Positions 46,989 through 56,132 of a DNA stretch of 64,000 bases are shown here, in pieces (position 1 is the stretch's first letter; every line of letters starts with the position of its first letter). The translations under genes and the position numbers were made by a program. The DNA is from Rubrivivax sp. A210 (GTDB taxonomy: Bacteria; Pseudomonadota; Gammaproteobacteria; Burkholderiales; Burkholderiaceae_C). The stretch spans positions 1 to 64,000 of the forward strand of contig NZ_CAJGBN010000005.1 in NCBI RefSeq assembly GCF_904426505.1. Direction: 5' to 3'. The notes below the pieces were generated by a model. The model worked only from the letters and a program-made list of their open reading frames with translations. It made no database searches and was not told where the DNA came from.

Positions 46989-49004
46989 TCAGCGCAGGCT
47001 GCGTCGGACGTGCCAGTCCAGCAGACCCAGGCGGGCGCGTTCCTGCAGGTCGTCGGCCGCGTCGAAGCGGCAGGCATCCGCAGGCTCGCGCGGCGGGCTG
47101 CAGCTGAAGGAGGCCGGGTCGCCCAGGCGCCACAGGCCGGTGGCGCTGCGCGCCTCGCCGGCGAAGAAGAGGGCCCGCGGCGCCTCCAGCGGCGCTGCCG
47201 AGGGCGGGCGCAGCAGGTTGCGCCCGCTGTTGAGGTAGGGCCCGCTGATGCCCGCCAGCGGCATCAGCGTGGGGAAGATGTCGCGATGGCTGGCCGGCAG
47301 CTGCTGCTGCTCGCCGCAGGGTCGGCCGGCGCCCCAGATCACGAAAGGCACCTGGTGCAGCAGGTGGCGCCGCGCCGGCTCGGCATAGATGCCGAAGGAG
47401 CGCACATTGTGGTCACCGGTGGCGGCGATGACGGTGCGGTCCTTCTGCGGGCCCTGCATCACCTGCTGCACGAAGCCGCCCAGCAGATCGGTGGCATAGC
47501 GGTAGGTGTCGAGATTGGGCTTGAGGGTCTCGGAGCCGGTCTCGCCCTTCCAGGCCGCCAGGTCCAGCGGCGGGCGCGCGTAGTCGGCCGGCAGGTCGTA
47601 GGGCGGGTGGTTGGTGGCGGTGAGCACGAAGACGAAGAGCGGCTTGTCGCCGGGTTCGGCCGGCGGCCTGGCCAGGCGCTCGGCGAGGTAGCGGAAGACA
47701 TAGCCGTCCCACACGCCCCAGATGCCCATCTCGGCCTCGGGATAGGCCTGCTGCAGCGTGCTGCCGTCGACGACCTCGTCGAAGCCCTGCACCGCGAGCA
47801 CGCGGTCGAGCTGGCGCCAGCCGGCGCGCGTCGACGTCAGGAACAGCGTGCGGTAGCCGGCCTGGCGCGCCACCAGGGCGATCGACCAGGGGATGGGCTT
47901 GCGCCCGGCGCGGCCCAGCGTAAGCGGCGTGATGGGGCTGGCGTAGAGCAAGGCCTCCAGCGTGGTGTGGGTGCCGCCCTGGGCCGAATCGAAGTTGCTG
48001 AAATGGCAGGCGTTGGCCAGCGTGGGTGCCATGCGGCCCAGCACGTCGAAGCCCGGACCCTGGTAGCGCAGGGGCTCGGCGCTCCAGGATTCCATCAGCA
48101 CGAAGACCAGGTTGCGGCGCGGCGTGCCGGCCGGCAGGGCCTCGTGGGTGCTCATCGCCGCGGCCAGTTCGGCCTCGCTGCCGCGCGGCAGGCCCAGCAC
48201 GGCGGCAGCGGCCAGCGGCGAATCGAAGCCCAGCCCGCGCAGTCCGGCCAGAGGATTGCCCAGGTCCAGCGACTTGCGCCGGCTGTCCCAGGCGTAGTTG
48301 AGCGCAACGGCGCCATTGGGCACCATGTCGTTGAGAAAGGCCGAGGGTGTGACGCTGAAGTGCTGGCGCTGCAGCGGCATCGCGCGCAGCGTGCCCTTGT
48401 TGGCCAGCAGCAGCGCCAGCAGCGCCAGCACCAGGGCCAGGGCACGCAAGGCCGGCGGCCAGGCCAGCAGCTGCACACCCGACGGCGCCAGGCGCCGCAG
48501 CAGCCCGCGCTGCAGCCGGACGGTGACCAGCGTCAGCAGCGCGCCCAGCGCCAGCGTGGCCAGCACCGGAAAGTCGTGCCAGACGGTCTGCAGCACCGCC
48601 CGCGTGTCGTCCTCGAAGAGGCCGAAGACGACGTCGTCGATGGGCGTCTTGTAGAAGCCGAAGTAGTGCAGGTTGATCAGCGACAGCAGCAGCAGCAACG
48701 CCACCACCCCCGCCAGCAGCCGCGCCGCGGCGCGCGCCGGCAGCCACGCCAGTGCCGGCAGCAGCAGCAGGCCGGCAACGGCGCCCACGCGCAGGTCGAA
48801 TCGCAAGCCCTGGAGCAGCACGCGGCCGACGTCGGGCGCGGACGCATGGAATCCCGCGGGCCAGAAATGAACGAGCTGGACGATGCGTATGGCGCCCAGG
48901 GCCAGCAGCAGCGGCGGCACCAGCGTGCAGGCCCGCCCGACGCCGCGCAGAAGGCGGTCGAGCACGGACGAGAAGGCAGACGAGAGGCGGGCAGGCAGGT
49001 GCAT
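46989..49004 (-). CDS. LtaS/MdoB-type sulfatase-fold membrane phosphotransferase
   Basis: 671 residues from ATG at 49004. Five N-terminal membrane segments (to about residue 210) precede a periplasmic alkaline-phosphatase/sulfatase-fold domain. The metal-binding landmarks LVFVLMESWSAE, AQGGTHTTLEALLY (nucleophile expected at Thr) and AATGDHNVRS are present. Family members transfer phosphoglycerol to lipoteichoic acid or osmoregulated glucans; which acceptor is used here is unknown. No glucan synthase genes are nearby. It is not clearly part of the urt operon, although it reads in the same direction. Confidence 0.85.
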   Translation of the reverse strand: MHLPARLSSAFSSVLDRLLRGVGRACTLVPPLLLALGAIRIVQLVHFWPAGFHASAPDVGRVLLQGLRFDLRVGAVAGLLLLPALAWLPARAAARLLAGVVALLLLLSLINLHYFGFYKTPIDDVVFGLFEDDTRAVLQTVWHDFPVLATLALGALLTLVTVRLQRGLLRRLAPSGVQLLAWPPALRALALVLALLALLLANKGTLRAMPLQRQHFSVTPSAFLNDMVPNGAVALNYAWDSRRKSLDLGNPLAGLRGLGFDSPLAAAAVLGLPRGSEAELAAAMSTHEALPAGTPRRNLVFVLMESWSAEPLRYQGPGFDVLGRMAPTLANACHFSNFDSAQGGTHTTLEALLYASPITPLTLGRAGRKPIPWSIALVARQAGYRTLFLTSTRAGWRQLDRVLAVQGFDEVVDGSTLQQAYPEAEMGIWGVWDGYVFRYLAERLARPPAEPGDKPLFVFVLTATNHPPYDLPADYARPPLDLAAWKGETGSETLKPNLDTYRYATDLLGGFVQQVMQGPQKDRTVIAATGDHNVRSFGIYAEPARRHLLHQVPFVIWGAGRPCGEQQQLPASHRDIFPTLMPLAGISGPYLNSGRNLLRPPSAAPLEAPRALFFAGEARSATGLWRLGDPASFSCSPPREPADACRFDAADDLQERARLGLLDWHVRRSLR

Positions 49005-49093
49005 CAAGGGCCGGGATTGTGGGCGAAACCGCGCCCGCCGCGCCAGACTTGGCGCCCGCAGACCGCTGCGCTGGCGCGCCCTTGCACCGACCT

Positions 49094-50074
49094 TCAGGCC
49101 GGATTCAGCTCGCGCACCCGCTGCATCGCCAGCGCCGCCGCCGCGGTGCGCGTCTCGACGCCCAGCTTCTCGTAGACGCGCTCCAGGTGCTTCTTCACCG
49201 TGGCCGGGCTCGAGCCCAGGATGTCGCCGATGTCGCGGTTGGTCTTGCCCTTGGCCACCCAGTACAGCACCTCGCTCTCGCGCAGCGTGAGGCCGAAGGC
49301 CTGCATCGTGGCCTCCACGGTGGCGGCGTCGTTGACCTCGCGCAGCACGACCAGCCAATCCTCGTCGACGGTGCGCCCTTGCAGCGTACACACGAGCTGG
49401 CGCGCGCCGTCGCGCGGCAGCCGCGTGGCCAGCGGCCTCACCTCGCGCCCGGCCTCCGCCTGGGCCAACCAAGCGAGCAGCGGCGCCGGCACCTCGTCGA
49501 CCGCGCTGCCGAAGTAATCGGGCAGCCAGCGCCGCGCCAGCGGCGTCTGCCAGGTCAGGCGCGGCTGGCCCGGCCCCAGGCGCAGCGACAGCGTGGCGTG
49601 GCCGTAGGCGTCCAGCGCATTGCGCGCCTGGCGGGCCTGGCGGGCCGCCTGCATGTGGGCGGCCATGCGCGCCAGCACCTCGGGCGGGCGTATGGGCTTG
49701 GTCACATAGTCCACACCGCCGGCCTCGAAGGCGGCCAGCACATGCTCGGTGTCGGTGAGGCCGGTCATGAAGACGACCGGGATGTGGGCCGTCTCGGGCC
49801 CGGCCTTGAGCCGGCGCGCGACCTCGAAGCCGTCCAGCCCCGGCATCACCGCGTCGAGCAGCACGATGTCGGGCTCGGCCTGGGCCGCGCGCAGCAGCGC
49901 GCTGGCGCCGTCGGTGGCCACCAGCACGGTGTAGCCGGCGGCATCCAGCGCGTCGTGCAGCAGGGCCAGGTTGTCGGGCACGTCGTCGACGATGAGCACG
50001 AGGCCGGCGCGCGAGCGGTCGAGCCGGTCGAGCGGGCCTGCAGCTTCAGGCGGTGTGGGTCTTGGCGAGTGCAT
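49094..50074 (-). CDS. Response regulator, receiver plus LuxR-type HTH
   Basis: 326 residues. An N-terminal receiver (LVLIVDDVPDNLALL, phospho-acceptor Asp in DIVLLDAVMPGLDG, Lys in YVTKPIRPPE) precedes a linker of about 100 residues that may be PAS-like. The C-terminal LuxR/FixJ HTH is LTLRESEVLYWVAKGKTNRD, ILGSSPATVKKHLERVY. The start overlaps the 3' end of the hybrid kinase gene by 29 bases, so the two form one operon and probably one phosphorelay. Likely targets are the flanking urt and ure genes, inferred from position only. Confidence 0.9.
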   Translation of the reverse strand: MHSPRPTPPEAAGPLDRLDRSRAGLVLIVDDVPDNLALLHDALDAAGYTVLVATDGASALLRAAQAEPDIVLLDAVMPGLDGFEVARRLKAGPETAHIPVVFMTGLTDTEHVLAAFEAGGVDYVTKPIRPPEVLARMAAHMQAARQARQARNALDAYGHATLSLRLGPGQPRLTWQTPLARRWLPDYFGSAVDEVPAPLLAWLAQAEAGREVRPLATRLPRDGARQLVCTLQGRTVDEDWLVVLREVNDAATVEATMQAFGLTLRESEVLYWVAKGKTNRDIGDILGSSPATVKKHLERVYEKLGVETRTAAAALAMQRVRELNPA

Positions 50075-53000
50075 CCTGGATCAGCCGGGTCATGGGGTCG
50101 AAGCGAAAGGCCTGGGCCAGTGCGCGCAGCGGCGCCAGCCAGGCGGCGCAATCGGGACGGGCGGCCGCTATCTCGTCGAGCAGGCGCTGCACGCCGCGCG
50201 GGTAACCGAGGCTGATCACCTCCTGCAGCGCCAGCAGCTGTTCGCGCGAGGGCAGGGGCAGGTTCCCGGACAAGGCCGGCGGCGGCGGCGCGGGCGCGGC
50301 AGCCAGCCACTGCAGGCCGAGCTGGGCGCCCAGCCAGTCGAGCAGTTCGTCGAAGCGCACCGGCTTGGTGATGAAATCGGCGGCCGTGATGCCGACATCG
50401 TTGTCCAGCGCCTTGTCGAAGGCGTTGGCCGAAACGATGGCCGCCGGCGCCGCGCTGAGCTTCAGGCGGCGCAGCGTGCGCAGCGTCTCCCAGCCGTCGA
50501 TGCCGGGCATGGCCAGGTCCATCAGGATGGCGTCCACCGGCCGGCCGGCGCCGTGCGGCGACTGGCCTTCCTCCTGCATCAGGTCTACCGCGGCCTGGCC
50601 CGAGGCCGCCTGCAGCACGTCGAAGCCCAGGGCCTCGAGGCGGCGCGCCAGCAGCAGGCGGTCGACCTCCTCGTTGTCCACCACCAGCAGGCGGCGACGC
50701 GCTCCGGAATAACCCTTGCGCGGCGGGGGCAGGACCGGCCCGCGCCCCGGTTGCAGCTCGGGCAGGAAGAGGCGGATGCGGAACAGCGTGCCCTGGCCCA
50801 GGCGCGACGACACCGTCAGCTCGCCGCCCATCAGCTCGGTCAGCATCTTCGCGATGGTCAGGCCCAGGCCCGTGCCCCCCGCCGCGTGGCTGGCGGCCTC
50901 GGCGTGGGCGCCGCGTGAAAAGGGCTCGAAGATGCGCGCCAGGTCGGCCTCGGCGATGCCGGGGCCGCTGTCCTCGATCTCGAACACCGCCATGTCGCGC
51001 AGATGGCTGGCGCGAAAGGCGACGCGCCCGGCGGGCGTGAACTTGACCGCATTGCCCAGCACGTTGATGAGGATCTGGGTCAGCCGGCGCTCGTCGGCAC
51101 GCACCAGCTCGGGCGCGCCCTGCACGTCGTGCTCGAAGCGCAGGCCCTTGCCCAGCGCCTGCAGCTCGAACATCTGCACGATCTGCTGCAGCGCCTCGCG
51201 CAGGCGCACCGGCCGCGCGTCCAGCGTGAGCTTGCCGCCCTCGATGCGAGCGATGTCCAGCGTGCCCTCGATCAGGCTCAGCAGGTGCTCGCCGCCACGG
51301 CGGATCACGCCCACGGCCTGGCGCCGGTGGGTGGGCATGGCCGGGTCTTCGTCGAGCAGCTGGGCATAGCCCAGGATGCTGTTGAGCGGCGTGCGCAGCT
51401 CGTGGCTGATGGCCGAGATGTAGCGCGTCTTGGCGCGGTTGGCGGCGTCGGCCGCGTGCCGGGCGCGCTGCAGCTGCTCATCGGTGCGTGCGTGCGAATC
51501 GATCTCCTTGACCAGGGCCTCGGTCTGGCGGTTGGACTCCTCCTGCGCGACGCGGCGGCTGATGCGCGTGAGCACCAGCCACCAGGCAATCACGCCGCTC
51601 ACCAGCAACAGCGCGCAATAGGCCTTGACGAAGCCGGCGCGCAGCGCAGGCCCGAGCAGCGCCGCCGCCTCGCCCATGGCGCGCAACTCCAGCTCGTACA
51701 GCAGGTAGAGCAGCCCGGCCAAGGCCGGCGCCACCACCGCCATCAGCGGCAGGTAGTGGCCCAGGCCGGTGTCGAGCTGGGGCCACCAGGCGCGCGGCAG
51801 CAGGCGGCGCAGCAGGGCGCGGATCTGCAGCGAGGCGCGCGCCTCGGGCGGCTTGCACAAGTCCTGGCAGCGCGCGTCCAGCGAGCAGCACAGCGAGCAG
51901 ATGGGTCCGCCATAGGCCGGACACGGCGCCATGTCGGCGCCCTCGTAGGCGCGCTCGCAGATGACGCAGCGGCTGGCCATGGCCTGGCCCAGGTAGGCGC
52001 CCTCGGCCGCGGCGCCGGGCCGGGCGATGTAGTAGCGGCCGCGCGTGGCCCAGGCCAGCAGCGGCGAGGCCAGCAGCGCCACCCCCATCGCGATGGCGGC
52101 CGAGAAGGCCTGGGCGCCGCCGCCGAACACGCCCAGGTAGGCCAGCACCGAGAGCAGCGAAGCCGCGCCCATGGCGCCCACGCCCACCGGGTTGATGTCG
52201 TACAGATGGGCGCGGCGGAACTCGATGCCGGCCGGGCTCAGGCCCAGGGGCTTGTTGATCACCAGGTCGGCCACCACGGCCATGATCCAGCTGATGGCGA
52301 TGTTGGAGTACAGGCCCAGCACGCCGCCGATGGCGCGGAAGACCTCCAGTTCCATCAGCATCAGCGCGATCAGCGTGTTGAACACCACCCACACCACCCG
52401 CCCCGGGTGGCTGTGGGTGGCACGCGCGAAAAAGTTGCTCCAGGCCAGCGAACCGGCATAGGCATTGGTGACGTTGATCTTGAGCTGGGAAACGATGACC
52501 AGCAGGGCCGTGGCCGCCACCGCCCAGCCATAGCGCGGAAAGACGCCCTCGTAGGCCGCCAGGTACATCTGGTTGGGGTCGACCGCGCGATCGGCCGGCA
52601 CCGACAGGCTCAGCGCCAGCGTTGCCAGCAGCGCGCCGCCCAGCATCTTGAGCACGCCCGGCAGCACCCAGCCGGGCCCGCCCACCAGCACCGCCAGCCA
52701 CCAGCGCCCGCGGTTGGCGGCCGTGCGCGCCGGCATGAAGCGCAGGTAGTCGACCTGCTCGCCCATCTGCGTGATGAGGGCCACGCCCACGGTGAGCGCG
52801 CCACCGAAGAGCAGCGGATCGAAGGCGCCGCCGCGGCCATCGATGCCGGCGTAGGCGCGCAACTCGTCCACCAGCCCCGGGTGGGCCTGGAAGACATAGA
52901 CGTAGGGTGTGATGAGCAACACCAGCCACAGCGGCTGCGTCCACATCTGCAGCTGGCTGATGGCGGTGACGCCGTGGGTGACAAGCGGGATCACCACCAG

Positions 53001-53519
53001 CGCGCTGAGCGCATAGCCCCAGGCGGGCGGGATGTCGAAGGCCAGCTCCAGCGCGTAGGCCATGATGGCCGCCTCGAGCGCAAAGAAGATGAAGGTGAAG
53101 CTGGCGTAGATCAGCGAGGTGATGGTCGAGCCGATGTAGCCGAAGCCGGCGCCGCGCGTGAGAAGGTCCATGTCCAGGCCGTGGCGGGCCGCAACGACGC
53201 TGATGGGCAGGCCGGCGGCGAAGATGATGGCCGCCGTCGCCAGGATGGCCCAGAAGGCATTGACGAAGCCGAACTGCAGCAGCAGCGTCGCGCCCAGCGC
53301 TTCCAGCACCAGGAAGGAGGCGGCGCCGCCCAGCGCGGTATGGGCCACCCGCCACTCGCTCCACTTGCGAAAGCTGTGCGGCGTGAAGCGCAGCGCATAG
53401 TCCTCCAGGCTTTCGCGGGCGACCCAGTCGTTGTAGTCGCGCCTGACCTTGATCACCCGCTGCTGGGGTGCGACAGGCGCACCGGAAGAGGGCATGGTCA
53501 GGGGTTCGGCAACAGGCAT
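50046..53519 (-). CDS. NCS1 permease-histidine kinase-receiver fusion protein
   Basis: 1157 residues from ATG at 53519, with GAGG upstream. Domain order: (1) about 20-510, a twelve-helix NCS1-type transporter (RRDYNDWVARESLEDYALR; NAFWAILATAAIIFAAGLPI); (2) about 515-560, a Cys-rich module, CVIC...C...CSLCC...C...C; (3) two more membrane segments, about 590-670; (4) a coiled coil and HisKA with His706 in SAISHELRTPLN; (5) the ATPase domain with NAVKFTPAG, EDSGPGI and GTGLGLTI; (6) a receiver with Asp1001 in AILMDLAMPG and a C-terminal Hpt-like or helical tail. It resembles CbrA, where an SLC5 transporter is fused to a kinase, but with an NCS1 module. It is probably a sensor of purines, allantoin, hydantoin or a related nitrogen source. 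Confidence 0.88.
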   Translation of the reverse strand: MPVAEPLTMPSSGAPVAPQQRVIKVRRDYNDWVARESLEDYALRFTPHSFRKWSEWRVAHTALGGAASFLVLEALGATLLLQFGFVNAFWAILATAAIIFAAGLPISVVAARHGLDMDLLTRGAGFGYIGSTITSLIYASFTFIFFALEAAIMAYALELAFDIPPAWGYALSALVVIPLVTHGVTAISQLQMWTQPLWLVLLITPYVYVFQAHPGLVDELRAYAGIDGRGGAFDPLLFGGALTVGVALITQMGEQVDYLRFMPARTAANRGRWWLAVLVGGPGWVLPGVLKMLGGALLATLALSLSVPADRAVDPNQMYLAAYEGVFPRYGWAVAATALLVIVSQLKINVTNAYAGSLAWSNFFARATHSHPGRVVWVVFNTLIALMLMELEVFRAIGGVLGLYSNIAISWIMAVVADLVINKPLGLSPAGIEFRRAHLYDINPVGVGAMGAASLLSVLAYLGVFGGGAQAFSAAIAMGVALLASPLLAWATRGRYYIARPGAAAEGAYLGQAMASRCVICERAYEGADMAPCPAYGGPICSLCCSLDARCQDLCKPPEARASLQIRALLRRLLPRAWWPQLDTGLGHYLPLMAVVAPALAGLLYLLYELELRAMGEAAALLGPALRAGFVKAYCALLLVSGVIAWWLVLTRISRRVAQEESNRQTEALVKEIDSHARTDEQLQRARHAADAANRAKTRYISAISHELRTPLNSILGYAQLLDEDPAMPTHRRQAVGVIRRGGEHLLSLIEGTLDIARIEGGKLTLDARPVRLREALQQIVQMFELQALGKGLRFEHDVQGAPELVRADERRLTQILINVLGNAVKFTPAGRVAFRASHLRDMAVFEIEDSGPGIAEADLARIFEPFSRGAHAEAASHAAGGTGLGLTIAKMLTELMGGELTVSSRLGQGTLFRIRLFLPELQPGRGPVLPPPRKGYSGARRRLLVVDNEEVDRLLLARRLEALGFDVLQAASGQAAVDLMQEEGQSPHGAGRPVDAILMDLAMPGIDGWETLRTLRRLKLSAAPAAIVSANAFDKALDNDVGITAADFITKPVRFDELLDWLGAQLGLQWLAAAPAPPPPALSGNLPLPSREQLLALQEVISLGYPRGVQRLLDEIAAARPDCAAWLAPLRALAQAFRFDPMTRLIQDALAKTHTA

Positions 53520-53540
53520 GGCCCTCGGGTCATGCACGAT

Positions 53541-53555
53541 GCGCGCCAACGGTGC
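53541..53555. promoter_or_regulatory. Candidate NtrC site GCGC-N7-GTGC upstream of ure
   Basis: It differs by one base from GCAC-N7-GTGC, with a further GCAC at 53534-53537. It lies about 25 bases upstream of the sigma-54 promoter, closer than usual for an enhancer, so it is only suggestive. Confidence 0.3.
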
Positions 53556-53576
53556 ACGCCGCCGACGTTAGGATGG

Positions 53577-53592
53577 TGGCACCCATCGTGCT
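53577..53592 (+). promoter_or_regulatory. Sigma-54 (RpoN) promoter of the urease operon
   Basis: TGGCAC-CCATC-GTGCT fits the -24/-12 consensus, with correct spacing. The start of transcription should fall near 53603, one or two bases before the ATG of the first mini-ORF. Confidence 0.75.
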
Positions 53593-53604
53593 CTGCCCCA
53601 CTCC

Positions 53605-53676
53605 ATGGACCTGACACCTCGTGTTCGGCCGGCTTTTGCGGCCGCACGCGCTGATTGGAAACTTCAATGGATTTGA
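53605..53676 (+). CDS. Mini-ORF 1 of the ure leader (23 aa)
   Basis: Reads [18 protein letters not shown], then KLQWI and a TGA that lies ten bases inside mini-ORF 2. No Shine-Dalgarno is seen, and the predicted transcription start is almost at its ATG, so leaderless translation is possible. The first 18 codons encode the same peptide as mini-ORF 2 with six silent differences. It may be a leader peptide, or a repeat with no product. Confidence 0.5.
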   Translation: MDLTPRVRPAFAAARADWKLQWI

Positions 53677-53738
53677 CTCCGCGTGTTCGGCCGGCATTTG
53701 CGGCCGCACGCGCTGACTGGATGCCTTTATGGATTTGA
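53667..53738 (+). CDS. Mini-ORF 2 of the ure leader (23 aa)
   Basis: Reads [18 protein letters not shown], then MPLWI and a TGA ten bases inside ureA. Its end overlaps the ureA ATG, and no Shine-Dalgarno precedes ureA, so ureA may depend on translation of this ORF. Confidence 0.5.
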   Translation: MDLTPRVRPAFAAARADWMPLWI

Positions 53739-54031
53739 CTCCGCGTGAAAAAGACAAGCTCCTGCTCTTCACGGCCGCGCTGCTGGCCGAGCGCCGCAAG
53801 GCGCGCGGGCTCAAGCTCAATGTGCCCGAGTCCATCGCGCTGATCAGCGCCGCCATCCTCGAAGGCGCACGCGACGGCAAGACCGTGGCCCAGCTGATGA
53901 GCGAGGGCAAGACCGTGCTGGCGCGCGACGAAGTGATGGAGGGCGTGCCCGAGATCGTGAGCGAGATCCAGGTCGAGGCAACCTTCCCCGATGGCACCAA
54001 ATTGGTGACCGTGCACCAACCTATTGCATGA
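53729..54031 (+). CDS. ureA: Urease subunit gamma
   Basis: 100 residues, [31 protein letters not shown] onward (given in part), full length for UreA. With UreB and UreC it forms the nickel urease that splits urea to ammonia and CO2. The start carries the third copy of the 62-bp repeat and has no recognisable Shine-Dalgarno. In many relatives ureD comes just before ureA; here the mini-ORF array takes that place. Confidence 0.97.
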   Translation: MDLTPREKDKLLLFTAALLAERRKARGLKLNVPESIALISAAILEGARDGKTVAQLMSEGKTVLARDEVMEGVPEIVSEIQVEATFPDGTKLVTVHQPIA

Positions 54032-54041
54032 AGGCCCGGCG

Positions 54042-54347
54042 ATGATTCCAGGAGAACTTTTCACCGATGGCCCGGCGCACTCGCTCAATCCCGGCCGCAC
54101 CACCCTGAGCCTCCTCGTGGCCAACACCGGCGACCGCCCCATCCAGGTCGGCTCGCACTACCACTTCGCCGAGACCAATGCGGCGCTGCACTTCGACCGC
54201 CAGTCGGCCAAGGGCATGCGGCTGAACATCGCCAGCGGCACGGCGGTGCGCTTCGAGCCGGGGCAGGAGCGCACGGTCGAGCTCGTCGCCTACGGCGGCC
54301 TGCGCCAGGTCTGGGGCTTCCGCGGCCTGACGAACGGGGGCGTGTGA
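54042..54347 (+). CDS. ureB: Urease subunit beta
   Basis: 101 residues starting [19 protein letters not shown]. It has the UreB core [19 protein letters not shown] and [26 protein letters not shown] slightly upstream ATG (54024) is inside the ureA end and is less likely. The stop overlaps the ureC start (TGATG). Confidence 0.97.
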   Translation: MIPGELFTDGPAHSLNPGRTTLSLLVANTGDRPIQVGSHYHFAETNAALHFDRQSAKGMRLNIASGTAVRFEPGQERTVELVAYGGLRQVWGFRGLTNGGV

Positions 54348-56074
54348 TGGCCACCATCGGAAGACGCGCCTACGCCGAGATGTACGGCCCCACCGTGGGC
54401 GACCGCGTGCGCCTGGCCGACACCGGCCTCATCGTCGAGGTCGAGAGCGACTACACCCTGCACGCCGGCGGCTATGGCGAAGAGGTCAAGTTCGGCGGTG
54501 GCAAGACCATCCGCGACGGCATGGGCCAGTCCCAGGTCGTCAACGGCCCCGGCCACCACGAAGCGGCCGACTGCGTCATCACCAACGCCCTCATCATCGA
54601 CCACTGGGGCATCGTCAAGGCCGATATCGGCTTGAAGGGCTGCCGCATCGCCGCCATCGGCAAGGCCGGCAACCCCGACGTGCAGCCGGGGGTGGACATC
54701 GTCATCGGCCCCGGCACCGAGATCATCGCGGCCGAAGGCCTGATCGTCACCGCCGGCGGCATCGACACCCACATCCACTTCATCTGCCCGCAGCAGATCG
54801 AAGAGGCGCTGATGAGCGGCGTCACCACCATGCTGGGCGGCGGCACCGGGCCGGCCACCGGCACCTTTGCCACCACCTGTACGCCGGGCCCGGAGAACAT
54901 CCACCGCATGCTGCAGGCGGCCGAGGCCTTCCCGATGAACCTGGGCTTCATGGGCAAGGGCAACGCCAGCCGGCCCGAGGCCCTGAGCCAGCAGATCGCC
55001 GCCGGCGCCATCGGCCTCAAGCTGCACGAGGACTGGGGCACGACGCCAGCGGCCATCGACAACTGCCTGACCATGGCCGAGGTCACCGACACCCAGGTGG
55101 CCATCCACACCGACACGCTCAACGAGAGCGGCTTTGTCGAGGACAGCATCGCCGCCTTCCGCGGCCGCACCATCCACACCTTCCACACCGAGGGTGCCGG
55201 CGGTGGCCACGCGCCCGACATCATGCGCGTGGTGGGCGAGCCCAATGTGCTGCCCAGCAGCACCAATCCGACCCGGCCCTACACCGTCAACACGCTGGAC
55301 GAGCACCTCGACATGCTGATGGTGTGCCACCACCTCGACGCCGGCATCGCCGAGGACCTGGCCTTCGCCGAAAGCCGCATCCGGCGCGAGACCATCGCCG
55401 CCGAGGACGTGCTGCACGACCTCGGCGCGATCAGCATGTTCAGCAGCGACAGCCAGGCCATGGGCCGCGTCGGCGAGGTCATCATCCGCACCTGGCAGAC
55501 GGCGCACAAGATGAAGGGCCAGCGCGGCGCGCTGCCGGGTGACGGCGCGAAGAACGACAACTTCCGCGTCAAGCGCTACATCGCCAAGTACACGGTGAAC
55601 CCGGCCCTGGCCCACGGCATCGCGCACGAGGTCGGCAGCATCGAGGTCGGCAAGTGGGCCGACCTGGTGATCTGGCGCCCGGCCTTCTTCGGCATCAAGC
55701 CCAGCCTCATCCTCAAGGGCGGCTTCATCGCCGCGGCGCTGATGGGCGACGCCAACGCCAGCATCCCGACGCCGCAGCCGGTGCACTACCGGCCCATGTT
55801 CGGCAGCTACGGCGGTGTGCTGCCGGCCACGTCCTTGAGCTTCGTCAGCCAGAGCGCGCTGCAGGCCGACATCGGCGAGCAGCTCGGCCTGCGCAAGCGT
55901 CTGGCCTCGGTGCAGGGCTGCCGCACGGTGAAGAAGGCCGACATGATCCACAACGCCTACACGCCGGCGATGGAGATCGACCCCCAGACCTACCGCGTGC
56001 GCGCCGATGGGCAGCTGCTCACCTGCGACCCGGCGACGGTGCTGCCGATGGCGCAGCGCTACTTCTTGTTCTGA
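54347..56074 (+). CDS. ureC: Urease subunit alpha (catalytic)
   Basis: 575 residues from ATG at 54347; a GTG immediately before is possible. It holds the di-nickel site: His pair in GIDTHIHF, the carbamylated Lys in [10 protein letters not shown], metal and active-site His in [16 protein letters not shown], and [11 protein letters not shown]. All catalytic residues I can check are present, so the enzyme should be active once nickel is loaded by UreDEFG. Confidence 0.98.
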   Translation: MATIGRRAYAEMYGPTVGDRVRLADTGLIVEVESDYTLHAGGYGEEVKFGGGKTIRDGMGQSQVVNGPGHHEAADCVITNALIIDHWGIVKADIGLKGCRIAAIGKAGNPDVQPGVDIVIGPGTEIIAAEGLIVTAGGIDTHIHFICPQQIEEALMSGVTTMLGGGTGPATGTFATTCTPGPENIHRMLQAAEAFPMNLGFMGKGNASRPEALSQQIAAGAIGLKLHEDWGTTPAAIDNCLTMAEVTDTQVAIHTDTLNESGFVEDSIAAFRGRTIHTFHTEGAGGGHAPDIMRVVGEPNVLPSSTNPTRPYTVNTLDEHLDMLMVCHHLDAGIAEDLAFAESRIRRETIAAEDVLHDLGAISMFSSDSQAMGRVGEVIIRTWQTAHKMKGQRGALPGDGAKNDNFRVKRYIAKYTVNPALAHGIAHEVGSIEVGKWADLVIWRPAFFGIKPSLILKGGFIAAALMGDANASIPTPQPVHYRPMFGSYGGVLPATSLSFVSQSALQADIGEQLGLRKRLASVQGCRTVKKADMIHNAYTPAMEIDPQTYRVRADGQLLTCDPATVLPMAQRYFLF

Positions 56075-56132
56075 CCGTCCCGCCCCGGCGCCCCCAGGGC
56101 GCATCGCCGACAATCGCGGCCTGGACACCCGC

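Larger units (their letters stand above)
53605..53747 (+). repeat. 62-bp tandem repeat carrying the ureA start (2.3 copies)
   Basis: Units begin at ATG 53605, 53667 and 53729, exactly 62 bases apart. The third is cut after 19 bases, where it becomes ureA. Copy 2 and copy 3 share ATGGATTTGACTCCGCGTG exactly. Copies 1 and 2 differ at six positions in the first 54 bases and more in the last eight. Confidence 0.9.

Noticed and set aside
51003..53654. 883-codon plus-strand frame opposite the permease-kinase gene
   Set aside because: Antisense shadow rich in His/Gln/Gly/Arg, and it runs across the divergent promoter.
53605..53747. CRISPR-like repeat
   Set aside because: Only 2.3 copies, with no spacers. 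The unit is a coding-start duplication, not a repeat-spacer array.
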